Shown piece after piece: positions 18,920 to 27,823 of a stretch of 64,000 nt of DNA (the first letter of the stretch is position 1; the number at the start of each line of letters is the position of its first letter). The stretch spans positions 2,703,501-2,767,500 of the forward strand of contig NZ_RCWN01000001.1 in assembly GCF_003668555.1 (NCBI RefSeq). The letters are read 5' to 3'. The notes under the pieces are model-generated. The model was given only the letters and a program-made list of their open reading frames with translations, was not told the DNA's origin and made no database searches. Made by a program: the position numbers and the translations under genes. The DNA is from Notoacmeibacter ruber (GTDB taxonomy: Bacteria; Pseudomonadota; Alphaproteobacteria; Rhizobiales; Rhizobiaceae).

Positions 18920-21655
18920 TCAGCCCTTGCGTTCGATGACAGAGTCGAAATCCCAAGGTGTGACTTCGTCCGTCGCGGTCATCGTGACCGGCCGCGGCTT
19001 CAGGCTCATCTCGTCAAAATTGTGTTTGTACGGAGATTCACCGACGCGGCGGATGACGCCTCGACCGAGCTTGTAGCGATAGTTGCCACTGACAGGATCG
19101 GGCACCGCGTGACAGACCGAGTTGGCCTGACTGCCGGGATAGTTGAAGTTGGCCATGGTGACGCCCGGACGCATCTCGTCGGAGACGATGGCGACTGCGA
19201 CAAAGCTGCCCTCCGTCGTCGTGATGTGACCATCCTCTTTCAGCTTGGTGAAGGACAGATCGTCCGACTGCACGCCGACGGGCCGACCACTCTGGATGTA
19301 GACCGTATCATTGTAGCCTTCGACCAGATCGCCGGATTCGATACCGCGCGGCTCCGCATCGTCGGGGTGGATGAAGATGTATGGCCACGGCCAGCGCTTG
19401 GCGAGATAAGGCTTGCGGCGATCGTCGAAGCCGGACTGCCAGGTCTCGTTGACACGACCATTGGTGATCCAGACCTCGTTCTTCTCGGAACGCGGCTTGA
19501 TCGCCTCGTAGAAGTCCGACCAGCCATTATTCTCCCACGGCGTGCGCAGCAGCAGGGCCTTGCCGGAATGGGTCCCGAAGGAATAGAGCCATTTCTGGTC
19601 GGCCACCGACCCTTCGATCTCGCCCCATTGGTTTTCGGGATCATGCAGACGTTTGGTGCCGACGAGCTCGCCATCGACCATCCGGATGGGCGTCTGAATG
19701 CCGGTGGTGCCGAGTTCACGCAGCTTGTCATGGCTGCGCTTGCCTTCTTCCTGCGCCTTCTTGTGAAGAGCGTAGTAGGAAAGGACACCGGTACGGGAGA
19801 AACGGGCCGCCTCTTCGAAGATATCGGCGGAATTCTCCCACTCGAACCCTTCAAAGCCCATCTTCTTGGCGAATTGGGCGATAGCCCACCAGTCCGATTT
19901 GGCGTTGCCGGGGGCATCCGCGATCTTGGAATAGAGGCGCAGGCGCCGTTCGGCATTACAACGCGAGCGATCTTCCTCGCCCCAGGCGGCGGCCGGCAAC
20001 ACGATGTCGGCGATCTGCGTATTCAGGGGATCGACCGGATAGATATCCGAGTTGACGAGCACCATGCCGCCTTCGTCCACCCGCTTCTTGTAGACTTCGA
20101 TCAGATGATCGCGGTCGACGCTGCGCGGCTGATGCTTGCTCTCCTTGACCAGATTGTGGACACGCGAGCCCAGTTCCTGGCTGGCGAGCATGGCGGGGAA
20201 CCAGACCGTTCCCATCACCCACATGAAGCGCACATTGCCGTCCATGACCCAGCGGTCGACATTGACGGATTTCTTGCGCCGTCCGGGGTGCTTTTCGGGA
20301 GACAGATAGCCGCGTTTCGGACCGGAGCCCATCCAGCCACGCTGGTGACCACCACCACGCGAGATGACCTGACCGGGCCGATTGCCCGCACCGCAGACCA
20401 GCCCGAGCGAGGCCAGGGAGGCGGTGTTCATATAGTTATTGGACCAGTAATTGCCCTTTTCCAGCATGAAGGACGTCTTCACGCGGGTGCCGTCTTCCTT
20501 CGGCTTGGCGATCATCTCGGCAGCCTGCTCGATGAGTTCGGGCTTCAGACCCGTGATCTCGGATGCCTTGGCAAGATCGGCGGCGGGCTCTTCCATGATG
20601 AATTTCTGGTAGTCTTCCCAGTCGGACTGGAAGCGACCCCAGGTCGTGCGCCACTGCCAGCGCGTATTGCGCGTGCCGCGGCCATATCCGGAATTGACCT
20701 CCCAGCGATTGGCGATCCACTTGTCGATGAACTCCTGGTCCTGCCAGTTGTTCTGAAGGATAATCTTCGAGATAGCCAGGTGAAGCGCGGTATCGGAGCC
20801 GGGGATGACCGGTAGCCACAAGCCGCCATGTTCCAGCGCATACTGCACGCCCATGGTCCGGTGCGGCGTCACCATGATCATCTTCTTGTCGGGATTATCG
20901 CCATACATCATCCACGAGGTGAAGAGCACGGTCTTCGTCTCGTACGGATCAACGCCCGAACAGAAAGCAACGTCGGTCTTGCCCCAGTCGTCATAACTTG
21001 CCGAGAAGGCGTTGATGCCGGCATCGTCGAGGCCGGGCGTGTCTTCCGCGGCCTGCGGCTTGTCGTGCGGTGCGTAGATCGGCGTTCCGATCGAATTGTT
21101 CACCAGCTTGGAGATCGCATAGGTGTTCTCGAAGAACTCATATGAATAGGTCTTCATGCCCCAGGCGTGAACGCCATGTTTCTCCAGCACATATTTGGAG
21201 ACTTCGGCCATGACGTCGGTCACGACGTCCCAGGAGACGGGGGTGAGCGTATCGACGACGCGGATCATCGGCTCGCGCAGACGTTCCCTTGTCGGGGTTG
21301 TCGGGTTGTAGAGCTTTTGGGCCAGCGTGCCGCCACGGATGGAGTGGTTGCCATCGACATTGACGACCGGAGTATCCGGATCGGGAATGATGATGACGTG
21401 GTGCGGCTTACCCTCATGGTCTACGATATTATGCTGGTTCGGGCTGACCCATGCGGTCATCGGTGCGCCAGTCGGAAAATCGATGCCGAGCGCATTCTGA
21501 TCGGCAGCGGGGCCACCCTGCTTTCCGACAGGCCAGCGATAGGCCAGGAAGCCGCAGGCGACGATGCAATAGTCGCAGGCGGTGGTGATTTTTTCCGCGT
21601 CGACCGGCGGTAGAGGAACGACGTCGACGTCGGGATTGTCATAGGGAGTCGTCAT
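18920..21655 (-). CDS. idrA: Iodate reductase-like catalytic subunit (DMSO reductase family, AioA/IdrA group)
   Basis: A 911-residue molybdopterin oxidoreductase. Cys27-x2-Cys30-x3-Cys34 (CDYCIVACG) with no fourth Cys at the usual place indicates a 3Fe-4S cluster, as in arsenite oxidase AioA. TRGG-type and GGGHQRGW segments, NAERRLRLYSKI and NGRVNETWQSGF also follow AioA, so the fold group is clear. It is longer than AioA (about 820-850 residues). The AioA segment carrying the arsenite ligands His195 and Glu203 is not recognisable, though the Arg and His of RGGGH remain. It has no Tat signal and would ride out with the Rieske subunit 14 bases upstream. Two di-haem peroxidase genes precede it, the arrangement of idrABP1P2. 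Arsenite oxidase is the alternative. Confidence 0.8.
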   Translation of the reverse strand: MTTPYDNPDVDVVPLPPVDAEKITTACDYCIVACGFLAYRWPVGKQGGPAADQNALGIDFPTGAPMTAWVSPNQHNIVDHEGKPHHVIIIPDPDTPVVNVDGNHSIRGGTLAQKLYNPTTPTRERLREPMIRVVDTLTPVSWDVVTDVMAEVSKYVLEKHGVHAWGMKTYSYEFFENTYAISKLVNNSIGTPIYAPHDKPQAAEDTPGLDDAGINAFSASYDDWGKTDVAFCSGVDPYETKTVLFTSWMMYGDNPDKKMIMVTPHRTMGVQYALEHGGLWLPVIPGSDTALHLAISKIILQNNWQDQEFIDKWIANRWEVNSGYGRGTRNTRWQWRTTWGRFQSDWEDYQKFIMEEPAADLAKASEITGLKPELIEQAAEMIAKPKEDGTRVKTSFMLEKGNYWSNNYMNTASLASLGLVCGAGNRPGQVISRGGGHQRGWMGSGPKRGYLSPEKHPGRRKKSVNVDRWVMDGNVRFMWVMGTVWFPAMLASQELGSRVHNLVKESKHQPRSVDRDHLIEVYKKRVDEGGMVLVNSDIYPVDPLNTQIADIVLPAAAWGEEDRSRCNAERRLRLYSKIADAPGNAKSDWWAIAQFAKKMGFEGFEWENSADIFEEAARFSRTGVLSYYALHKKAQEEGKRSHDKLRELGTTGIQTPIRMVDGELVGTKRLHDPENQWGEIEGSVADQKWLYSFGTHSGKALLLRTPWENNGWSDFYEAIKPRSEKNEVWITNGRVNETWQSGFDDRRKPYLAKRWPWPYIFIHPDDAEPRGIESGDLVEGYNDTVYIQSGRPVGVQSDDLSFTKLKEDGHITTTEGSFVAVAIVSDEMRPGVTMANFNYPGSQANSVCHAVPDPVSGNYRYKLGRGVIRRVGESPYKHNFDEMSLKPRPVTMTATDEVTPWDFDSVIERKG

Positions 21656-21669
21656 TTGATGTCTTCTCC

Positions 21670-22236
21670 TCAGCTCGTCGGATTCTGGGAATAGCCATAG
21701 ACAAGGCCCATGACGCCGGTTGCGACTATGTCGTCACCGTCCAGTTCGAGCGTGATCTGTGGCAGGCTGGCTGTGGCATGGCCGGAAGAGACCATGCCGT
21801 ATTTCGTCAGGTCGAAGGTCGACAGATGCAGCGGACACGGTCCGAGCAGCGAGTGCTTGGAGTGAAACAGGCTTCCGTCGAGATACGCCCCCTGATGCGG
21901 GCATTGCGAGTTGAAGGCCACGATATTGCGGTCGGGGCCGACGCCGCCGCCAGCCTCCTCGCTCAGCATGAACAGCAGATTGTTGATATCGTCGTTCGGA
22001 TAGCTGAACTCGATCGCCTTGGCCGTTTCCAGTTCGGAAACCGTTCCGATGACCTTTTTCGGCCATGCACCCATGACGAGCTCCGCAACCTGGCCCATCG
22101 CGTTGCGGGGGCCGATCACGCCGAGCGAAACCACGCTCGCCGCACCCATGATCAGAAACTGCCGCCGGGCGAGGCACAGATGGGTCGGCTGTGCCTTCTG
22201 CTTGCCTTCGGCCTTCTTTTGTTCGGTGTATGCCAT
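21670..22236 (-). CDS. idrB: Rieske iron-sulfur subunit of the iodate reductase-like enzyme
   Basis: A 188-residue small subunit that passes electrons to the molybdenum subunit. Its N-terminus carries a twin-arginine motif (ARRQFL, Arg24-Arg25) and a hydrophobic stretch, so the folded A-B dimer should be exported by Tat. Rieske ligands are Cys112 and His114 (CPHQG) and Cys134 and His137 (CPLH). The two extra Cys that form a disulfide in AioB of Alcaligenes (CxHxGC and CPCH) are replaced by Ala117 and Leu136. GGAGGTGAG lies five bases before the ATG at 22236, at the junction with the peroxidase gene, so translation is probably coupled. Confidence 0.85.
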   Translation of the reverse strand: MAYTEQKKAEGKQKAQPTHLCLARRQFLIMGAASVVSLGVIGPRNAMGQVAELVMGAWPKKVIGTVSELETAKAIEFSYPNDDINNLLFMLSEEAGGGVGPDRNIVAFNSQCPHQGAYLDGSLFHSKHSLLGPCPLHLSTFDLTKYGMVSSGHATASLPQITLELDGDDIVATGVMGLVYGYSQNPTS

Positions 22237-22241
22237 CGGGC

Positions 22242-23465
22242 TCACCTCCGTGCTTGAATTTCAGGGAGTTCAGGTTCCTGGTCGACAATCGGCTCATCGG
22301 AGCTGAGGCTTTCCAGGAAGGCGACCAGATCGGCCTTCTCCTGATCGTCCAGGCCGAGGGGCTTGAGCAGCTCGGTCTTGTTGACGCCTTCGCCGCCGCC
22401 CTCATTGTAGAAGTCGACGACTTCGGCCAGCGTCTCGAACGTGCCGTTGTGCATGTAGGGACCGGTATAGGTCAGCTCGCGCAGCGACGGCACGCGGAAC
22501 TTGTAGCGGTCGGTTTGCCGCTTGGTGACGTAGTAGAGGCCCATATCGCCGGGATCGGAGTAATACATCTCCTCCGTGACGCCCTTGGAGTAGTTCTCCC
22601 AGCGGACGGTGATCTGCTGTAGCGGATCGGTGCTGTCCATGATGACGTTTTGCGGCACGCCGAGATCGTAGAATTGCTGGTCGGAGAACAGCGCGCCATT
22701 ATGGCAGCTGGCGCAGTTGGCCTTGCCCTTGAAGAGATCCAGGCCGCGCTTGGCCTCTTCACTCAGAGCCGTTTCGTCACCATCCATGAACCGATCGAAC
22801 GGAACGTTTTGCGGATCGGATACGATCGTCCGCTGATAGGCGGCAATCGCTCGCCAGGCATCCGCGATGATCGGATTTTCCGTGCCGAACAGCTCCTTGA
22901 AGCGGGTGACATATTCCGGAATGAAGGCAAGCCGCATTTCCATGATGGAATCGTCGCCATTGCCAGCGACAGCGCCATGGGCTGCGGACGGTGCCTGTGA
23001 TTCCAGGCTGGTCTTGCTGCCGTCCCAGAACAGCTTGTTGTAGTAGGCGGCATTGAGGATCGTCTGGCTGTTGCGCCAGTGGGTCGTACCCGGATAGCCG
23101 AACGAGATGGGCGTTTCGGTGCCCCATCCGAGATCGGGACTGTGGCAGGCCGAGCAGGGCATTGTACCGTTGCCGGACAGCCGGGGGTCGAAGAAGAGCA
23201 TCCGTCCGAGCTCGACCTTTGCCTCGCTCATCGGGTTGTCGGGAGGCGCGACGGGCGGCTCCAGCCGCGCAAGCGGCGCGTCGGTCGAGACAGTTTCGAC
23301 AGCGCCCTCCGTCAGTTTGTTTTCCGCGGTGTTCGGGTAGGTTTCGCCAGGAACCAGATCATCCATCGTCCGGTTGTCAGCGTCAGCTTCCTGAGCGGAA
23401 AGCGGCGCCGATAGAGCCGTCGAGGCGAGAGCCGCGGCGATCAGCAATTTTGCGATTCTTGTCAT
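22242..23465 (-). CDS. Di-haem cytochrome c peroxidase, IdrP1/IdrP2 type (second gene of operon)
   Basis: A 407-residue periplasmic peroxidase with a signal peptide (about residues 1-24, ending LSAQ) and two CxxCH haem-binding sites, CSACH at 104-108 and CASCH at 251-255. It belongs to the MauG/CcpA superfamily, which reduces hydrogen peroxide with electrons from small cytochromes. A linker of about 65 residues rich in Glu and Pro precedes the first haem domain, unlike its upstream paralogue. AGGAG lies before the ATG at 23465; an earlier ATG at 23480 overlaps the preceding stop. In the idr model it would remove peroxide produced during iodate reduction. I cannot say which is P1 and which P2. 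Confidence 0.85.
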   Translation of the reverse strand: MTRIAKLLIAAALASTALSAPLSAQEADADNRTMDDLVPGETYPNTAENKLTEGAVETVSTDAPLARLEPPVAPPDNPMSEAKVELGRMLFFDPRLSGNGTMPCSACHSPDLGWGTETPISFGYPGTTHWRNSQTILNAAYYNKLFWDGSKTSLESQAPSAAHGAVAGNGDDSIMEMRLAFIPEYVTRFKELFGTENPIIADAWRAIAAYQRTIVSDPQNVPFDRFMDGDETALSEEAKRGLDLFKGKANCASCHNGALFSDQQFYDLGVPQNVIMDSTDPLQQITVRWENYSKGVTEEMYYSDPGDMGLYYVTKRQTDRYKFRVPSLRELTYTGPYMHNGTFETLAEVVDFYNEGGGEGVNKTELLKPLGLDDQEKADLVAFLESLSSDEPIVDQEPELPEIQARR

Positions 23466-23476
23466 CTTTCGGCTCC

Positions 23477-24601
23477 TCATTCCGGCTTGACCGGCGCGTC
23501 TTCCGAGTAGTCCGGCTGCTCAGACACTTCGATTTGAGGTGTCTGGCCCGTCAGGCTTTCAAGGAAGGCGACCAGCGAGCTTTTCTCGTCGTCGGACAGG
23601 TTGAGCGGTTGGAGCATGTCGGTCTTGTTGGCCGCTTCGCCGCCGCCCTGATTGTAGAAGTCCACGACATCTTCCAGCGTGGCGAAGACGCCCGAATGCA
23701 TGTACGGGGCCGTTTGACCAACATCCCAGAGCGAGGGCGTGTAGAACTTGCCGATATCGGCATCGTCCTTGGTGACCGAGTAGTAGCCGACATCCTGGCT
23801 TCGGTTCATGTAGTTCGGTACGCCGAAGCTCGAATAGTAACGCAGCAGGGTGACCGCACGCGCCGGTTCGCTTTCCAGGAGATCGTTGTCGGGCACGCCC
23901 AGTGCGTGAGGCTTACTGTCGCTCAGCATCGCTCCGCTATGACACGAGACGCATCCGGCCTTGCCTTCGAAAATATCCTTGCCAGCCTTGGCTTCTTCGC
24001 TGAGTGCCGACTCGTCGCCGTCAAGAAAGGTCTGGAGCGGCGCGTCCTGAGTGCGCAGGGTCTTCATGAATTCGCCGAGCGCACCGTAGATGCGGCCGCC
24101 ATAGGGTTCGCCGTCATACGCTTCCTGAAACATCTGAAGATATTCAGGCACCTGCTTCAGGCGCTCCTGAACAAGCCGCGAATCCGCATTCATGAAATGC
24201 GCTTCGACGATCCCGTCACGCGACGCGGTGCCGAGATCGCTGCCTTCGAGGCGTCCGTCCCAATGCAGGTAGGTCTTGTGGGACACGTTAAAGAGCGAAG
24301 GGGCATTCCGGAAATACGGGGTATTTGTATAGCCCTGCGACAACGGCTCGCGAGTGGTCCAGCCGGTCGCCGGATCGTGGCAGCTTGAACAGGAAAGCGA
24401 CGTATCGCCCGAAAGGCGATTATCGAAGAAGAGCTTCTTGCCGAGTTCGGCACGCGCTTCGTTGATTTCCTTGGCTTCGGGAAGCGGGGCAAATGCCTCT
24501 GCATCCTGGGCGTCGGCGGGGCCGCCCATTCCAAGTGTGAGTAACGCGGTCATGGCGGTCAGTCCGCCAGTCAACCTCTTTCGCCGGACACCTTCTGTCA
24601 T
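23477..24601 (-). CDS. Di-haem cytochrome c peroxidase, IdrP1/IdrP2 type (first gene of operon)
   Basis: A 374-residue periplasmic peroxidase. The N-terminus is a signal peptide (basic MTEGVRRKR, hydrophobic to about residue 30, ending ADAQ). Haem sites are CSSCH at 71-75 and CVSCH at 217-221. It is a diverged paralogue of the next gene: both share a FFDxRLSG segment before the first haem, DGDESALSEEAK before the second, and the QTAPYMH-type loop near the C-terminus. Its stop codon lies within the start region of the next gene. It opens the minus-strand run that ends with DUF2478, so the operon promoter should lie in the 158 bases before it. Confidence 0.87.
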   Translation of the reverse strand: MTEGVRRKRLTGGLTAMTALLTLGMGGPADAQDAEAFAPLPEAKEINEARAELGKKLFFDNRLSGDTSLSCSSCHDPATGWTTREPLSQGYTNTPYFRNAPSLFNVSHKTYLHWDGRLEGSDLGTASRDGIVEAHFMNADSRLVQERLKQVPEYLQMFQEAYDGEPYGGRIYGALGEFMKTLRTQDAPLQTFLDGDESALSEEAKAGKDIFEGKAGCVSCHSGAMLSDSKPHALGVPDNDLLESEPARAVTLLRYYSSFGVPNYMNRSQDVGYYSVTKDDADIGKFYTPSLWDVGQTAPYMHSGVFATLEDVVDFYNQGGGEAANKTDMLQPLNLSDDEKSSLVAFLESLTGQTPQIEVSEQPDYSEDAPVKPE

Positions 24602-24707
24602 TCGACTCTCCTCGCGACATCGCGTTTAAGGTCGACACGAAGAGGTCGCTGAGCGATTCCCCGTGTCTTCAGTCGGGGAGAGCCTAGGCCTTGAAATCAA
24701 TCCAGTT

Positions 24708-24729
24708 GTTTCGGCTAGAGTGACGAAAC
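24708..24729. promoter_or_regulatory. Candidate operator upstream of the idr-like operon
   Basis: GTTTCG (24708-24713) and CGAAAC (24724-24729) form a perfect 6-bp inverted repeat with a 10-base spacer, giving half-sites one and a half to two helical turns apart. It lies about 107 bases upstream of the first peroxidase gene, in the 158-base gap after the sensor kinase. A shorter CCCCG-CGGGG hairpin at 24659-24678 sits nearer the gene. The regulator is not known; the adjacent OmpR-type protein is a candidate. Confidence 0.35.
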
Positions 24730-24759
24730 GATAAAAATTGCGACGAGATGTGACGGCTC

Positions 24760-26970
24760 TCAGCCCGCGCTTGTCATGTCCAGCATTTCCCGAATCCGGC
24801 GTGCCAACTGCGGTGGATCGACGGGTTTATCGATCATGGCCATCGGCGGTTCGGCAAAGGATGCAGTTCCGGGATTGAATCCCGTGCAGAAGATGATCGG
24901 ACAGTCAGGCCGAAGCTGGCGCACGTGACGGGCAAAGGCTTCGCCGTCCATTTCCGGCATGATGATATCGCAGATGACGAGGTTCGGCCGGCTCGGCTCG
25001 GCACGCAGGCGCTCCAGCGCCACCAACGGGGCGGTAAAGGCTTCGACCTGATAGCCGAGCCGTGTCAGATACCGCCGGAACGTCGCGGCGAATTCGGTAT
25101 CGTCATCGACGAGAAGCAGGCGCTCGGTCCCCCGCGGTGTCGGGCTCTCTTGCGGCGCGGCACGGCTCGCGCCCGGACGCGCTCTTGGCAGGATCAGAAT
25201 GAAACGGGCGCCTTCACCAGGCGCGGAGTCGACGCTGATCGAACCGCCCATATCCTTCACCAGCCCTTCCACGACAGCCAGGCCGAGCCCCGATCCCTTG
25301 CCGAGGGGCTTGGTGGTGTAGAAGGCATCGAACAGACGCTGCTGGGTCTCGAACGTCATTCCGGGACCGTTGTCGGCCACCATCAGCCGGACCCAGCCGC
25401 TTTCCCGTGTCGGCAAATTTGCCGGCTCCTCCTGCAGATAATCCGCCTCGATCCTGATATGACCGGCGGTGGATCCCAAGGCTTCCGCGGCATTGCTACA
25501 CAAATTCATCAAAATCTGATGCAGGTGGGTCGGGTCGGCCAGAACCCACATTTGAGGTTCACCCGTCTTGAGGGAGAACGTGATGGTCGGCGGAACCGCT
25601 GCCTCGAGCAGATGCGTCACTTCATCGACGATCGACGAGAGATCGGTCGCAGAAGGGTTGCCGGGCTCGTGTCGCGCAAAGGCAAGGAGCTGACGTACCA
25701 GCGCCTGGGCTCGTCCGGCGGCGATATCGATCTGCTCAATCTCGCCGGCAAGGTCGCTGCCGGGTTCGGCATCGAGCGCCGCAAGATGAACGGACCCAAC
25801 GATCGTCGACAGGACATTATTGAAATCATGGGCGATTCCGCCAGCAAGAAGGGCGACCGCTTCGACCTTCTGGGCGCGGACAACCTGTTCGCGCGCCTTG
25901 CGCTTTTCAGTAATGTCCTCGGCGATCGAGAGGAAGCTGGTGACCTCGCCATCCTGACCCATTAGAGGAAGGATCGTCGTATCAGCCCAGTAGCTGCTGC
26001 CGTCCTTGCGCAGATTGCGAAAAATGCCGTGCCATTCCCGGCCCTGGCGAAGGCGCTTGCGGATCTCATCATAGGTTTCCCGCGATGCGTCGCCCGATTG
26101 CAGAAACTTCGGCGTATGCCCCACGATGGAAGCCCGGTCCCAGCCCGTAATTTCCTCGAAATGGCGGTTGGCATACAGGATTTTCGCATCCGTATCGGTA
26201 ATGAGGATGGTCGCCGGGCTTTGCTCCACGGCCTCTGTCAGCCTTTGCTCGGACACTTCGAGCCGATGGCGAACCTTGAATTCCTCCAATAGCCGGTTGT
26301 TCGTATCCATCATGTCGCGCAGCAGGAGAAGCAGCAAAAAACCGAGGCCGAGCGCGGCGAGAACGAAGAAAAACAGCACGAAAAAGCCGAGGCTCACCAG
26401 CGCTTCACCCTCGGCCACGGCGCTGATGATTCGACCTGTGCTTTGGCGCCGATTATCACGCCATATGGTCTCGAGCCGGTCGAGCGCGGCAATGGCCGCC
26501 GTATCGTCGATCCGCACCTGCCTATCGATGACCCGGGCGCTCTCTTCAAGGCGAACGCCCTCTTCGGCGATGGGAAGCATGGCGCGGTATTCGGCGATGG
26601 TCGCTTGAATGGTCTCGAGTGATTGGCGCTCCCTGACGGGCAGATCCTCGGCGAGATAAAGGGTCATGACACGGTCGAACTGCGCAAGCTGCCGCTCGGC
26701 GCCTTGCCTGTAGGCATCATCGCCACGCAAAACGTAGTTCTTGAAGTTGTGAATGATGCCGCCATAGCCGAGATGGCCGCGCAAGGCGCTGATCCAGACG
26801 CCCTTCTTCTCGGCGTTCTCGGCGTAACTCGACCAGCTTTCTGCAATTTCGACGAAGCGTGCGCGCGTCCCGCTGCCCAGAAAGACGCCGAGCGCCAGCG
26901 TCACGCACAGAAAAAGCGACGCCAGAATTCCAAGACGGTATGTGCGCGACAGATGTTTGCTGCTATCCAT
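24760..26970 (-). CDS. Hybrid sensor histidine kinase next to the idr-like operon
   Basis: A 736-residue membrane kinase. TM1 is at about 13-33 and TM2 at about 192-217; between them is an all-helical periplasmic sensor of 160 residues with the motif IIHNFKNYVLR, shared by a group of four-helix-bundle sensors. A PAS domain follows (about 240-355), then the phospho-accepting His381 in GGIAHDFNN, an ATPase domain (NAAEAL, DNGPGM, GKGSGLGL) and a C-terminal receiver with Asp668. The His box is of the HisKA type used by hybrid kinases. It is divergent from the regulator at 27044 and lies on the same strand as the idr-like genes, 158 bases ahead of them, so it may control them or be partly cotranscribed. 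Confidence 0.88.
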   Translation of the reverse strand: MDSSKHLSRTYRLGILASLFLCVTLALGVFLGSGTRARFVEIAESWSSYAENAEKKGVWISALRGHLGYGGIIHNFKNYVLRGDDAYRQGAERQLAQFDRVMTLYLAEDLPVRERQSLETIQATIAEYRAMLPIAEEGVRLEESARVIDRQVRIDDTAAIAALDRLETIWRDNRRQSTGRIISAVAEGEALVSLGFFVLFFFVLAALGLGFLLLLLLRDMMDTNNRLLEEFKVRHRLEVSEQRLTEAVEQSPATILITDTDAKILYANRHFEEITGWDRASIVGHTPKFLQSGDASRETYDEIRKRLRQGREWHGIFRNLRKDGSSYWADTTILPLMGQDGEVTSFLSIAEDITEKRKAREQVVRAQKVEAVALLAGGIAHDFNNVLSTIVGSVHLAALDAEPGSDLAGEIEQIDIAAGRAQALVRQLLAFARHEPGNPSATDLSSIVDEVTHLLEAAVPPTITFSLKTGEPQMWVLADPTHLHQILMNLCSNAAEALGSTAGHIRIEADYLQEEPANLPTRESGWVRLMVADNGPGMTFETQQRLFDAFYTTKPLGKGSGLGLAVVEGLVKDMGGSISVDSAPGEGARFILILPRARPGASRAAPQESPTPRGTERLLLVDDDTEFAATFRRYLTRLGYQVEAFTAPLVALERLRAEPSRPNLVICDIIMPEMDGEAFARHVRQLRPDCPIIFCTGFNPGTASFAEPPMAMIDKPVDPPQLARRIREMLDMTSAG

Positions 26971-27043
26971 GAACGCAGATGCATCACAAAGTTGTAAAAT
27001 TTCCGCTCAAGGAGACTATGCAGGATAGTCGGGTCACAAAGGA

Positions 27044-27775
27044 ATGGGGGCTGTGACACATAACCGAATTTTGATCGTCGAAGACGACCGACAGTTGACC
27101 AGCTTTCTGGAGCGTTTTCTCGGGAAGCAGGACTATAGCGTGACGACGGCCGCCTCTGCAGCGCAGATGTGGGCGCTCTTGGAGCATGGCAGCTTCGACC
27201 TGATCGTTCTGGATCTAGGTCTGCCCGACAATGACGGATTCGAAATCACCCTCGACATTCAACGCCGCACGCATGTGCCGATTATCATTCTGACCGCTCG
27301 CGACGAAACCTTCGACCGGATCGTCGGCCTGGAATTGGGCGCAGACGATTACGTGACGAAACCGTTCGAGCCGCGCGAGCTACTGGCGCGAATCAAGGCT
27401 GTTCTTCGCCGCACCGGACCTTCAGAGCATACGCCGGTCCCGATAGCCGCCAGTTCGATCCATTTCGCCGGCATGACGCTGGATCTCGTCGAACGGACAC
27501 TCAGGCGCGACCAGGACGACGAAGCCATCGAACTGACGGGAGCCGAGTTCACACTGCTGCGCGCGCTGGCCGAGAATGCAGGCGAGGTGCTCTCCCGTTC
27601 GCGTATCCTCGACACCTTGTACGGCAAGACAGCCAGCGTCACCGACAGGGCAATCGATGCGCATATTGCGCGCCTTCGGCGTAAGTTGAAGCACCACAGC
27701 GACGCCTCGCCGGCCCTTATTCGCACCGTTCACGGCACCGGCTACATCCTTGCCGCCGAAGTGAGAGCGACCTGA
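27044..27775 (+). CDS. OmpR/PhoB-family response regulator
   Basis: A 243-residue regulator with a receiver domain (phosphorylated Asp57 in IVLDLGLP, Lys in VTKPFEP) and a winged-helix domain (about 140-240: LTGAEFTLLRALAENAGEVLSR, ending HGTGYIL). It would bind direct-repeat DNA as a dimer. It is divergent from the hybrid kinase with only 73 bases between, so the two probably form a pair; a hybrid kinase with an OmpR-type partner recalls TorS-TorR. The start may be the GTG at 27053, which is better spaced from AAAGGA than the ATG at 27044. The target operon is unproven; the idr-like genes are the closest. Confidence 0.9.
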   Translation: MGAVTHNRILIVEDDRQLTSFLERFLGKQDYSVTTAASAAQMWALLEHGSFDLIVLDLGLPDNDGFEITLDIQRRTHVPIIILTARDETFDRIVGLELGADDYVTKPFEPRELLARIKAVLRRTGPSEHTPVPIAASSIHFAGMTLDLVERTLRRDQDDEAIELTGAEFTLLRALAENAGEVLSRSRILDTLYGKTASVTDRAIDAHIARLRRKLKHHSDASPALIRTVHGTGYILAAEVRAT

Positions 27776-27823
27776 GGCGACAATACCTGACCGAACCTTC
27801 GCCTGCAGGCATGCGTGGAAGGT

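Noticed and set aside
19022..20815. A 597-codon open frame antisense to idrA
   Set aside because: Low-complexity, Arg/Asp/Gly-rich translation produced by codon bias of the GC-rich gene on the other strand; no ribosome site or family motif.
18920..22236. Annotation of the A and B subunits as arsenite oxidase (AioAB)
   Set aside because: Same superfamily, but the length, the altered ligand region, the missing Rieske disulfide and above all two adjacent di-haem peroxidases fit iodate reductase better; no arsenic genes are nearby. Kept as the alternative.
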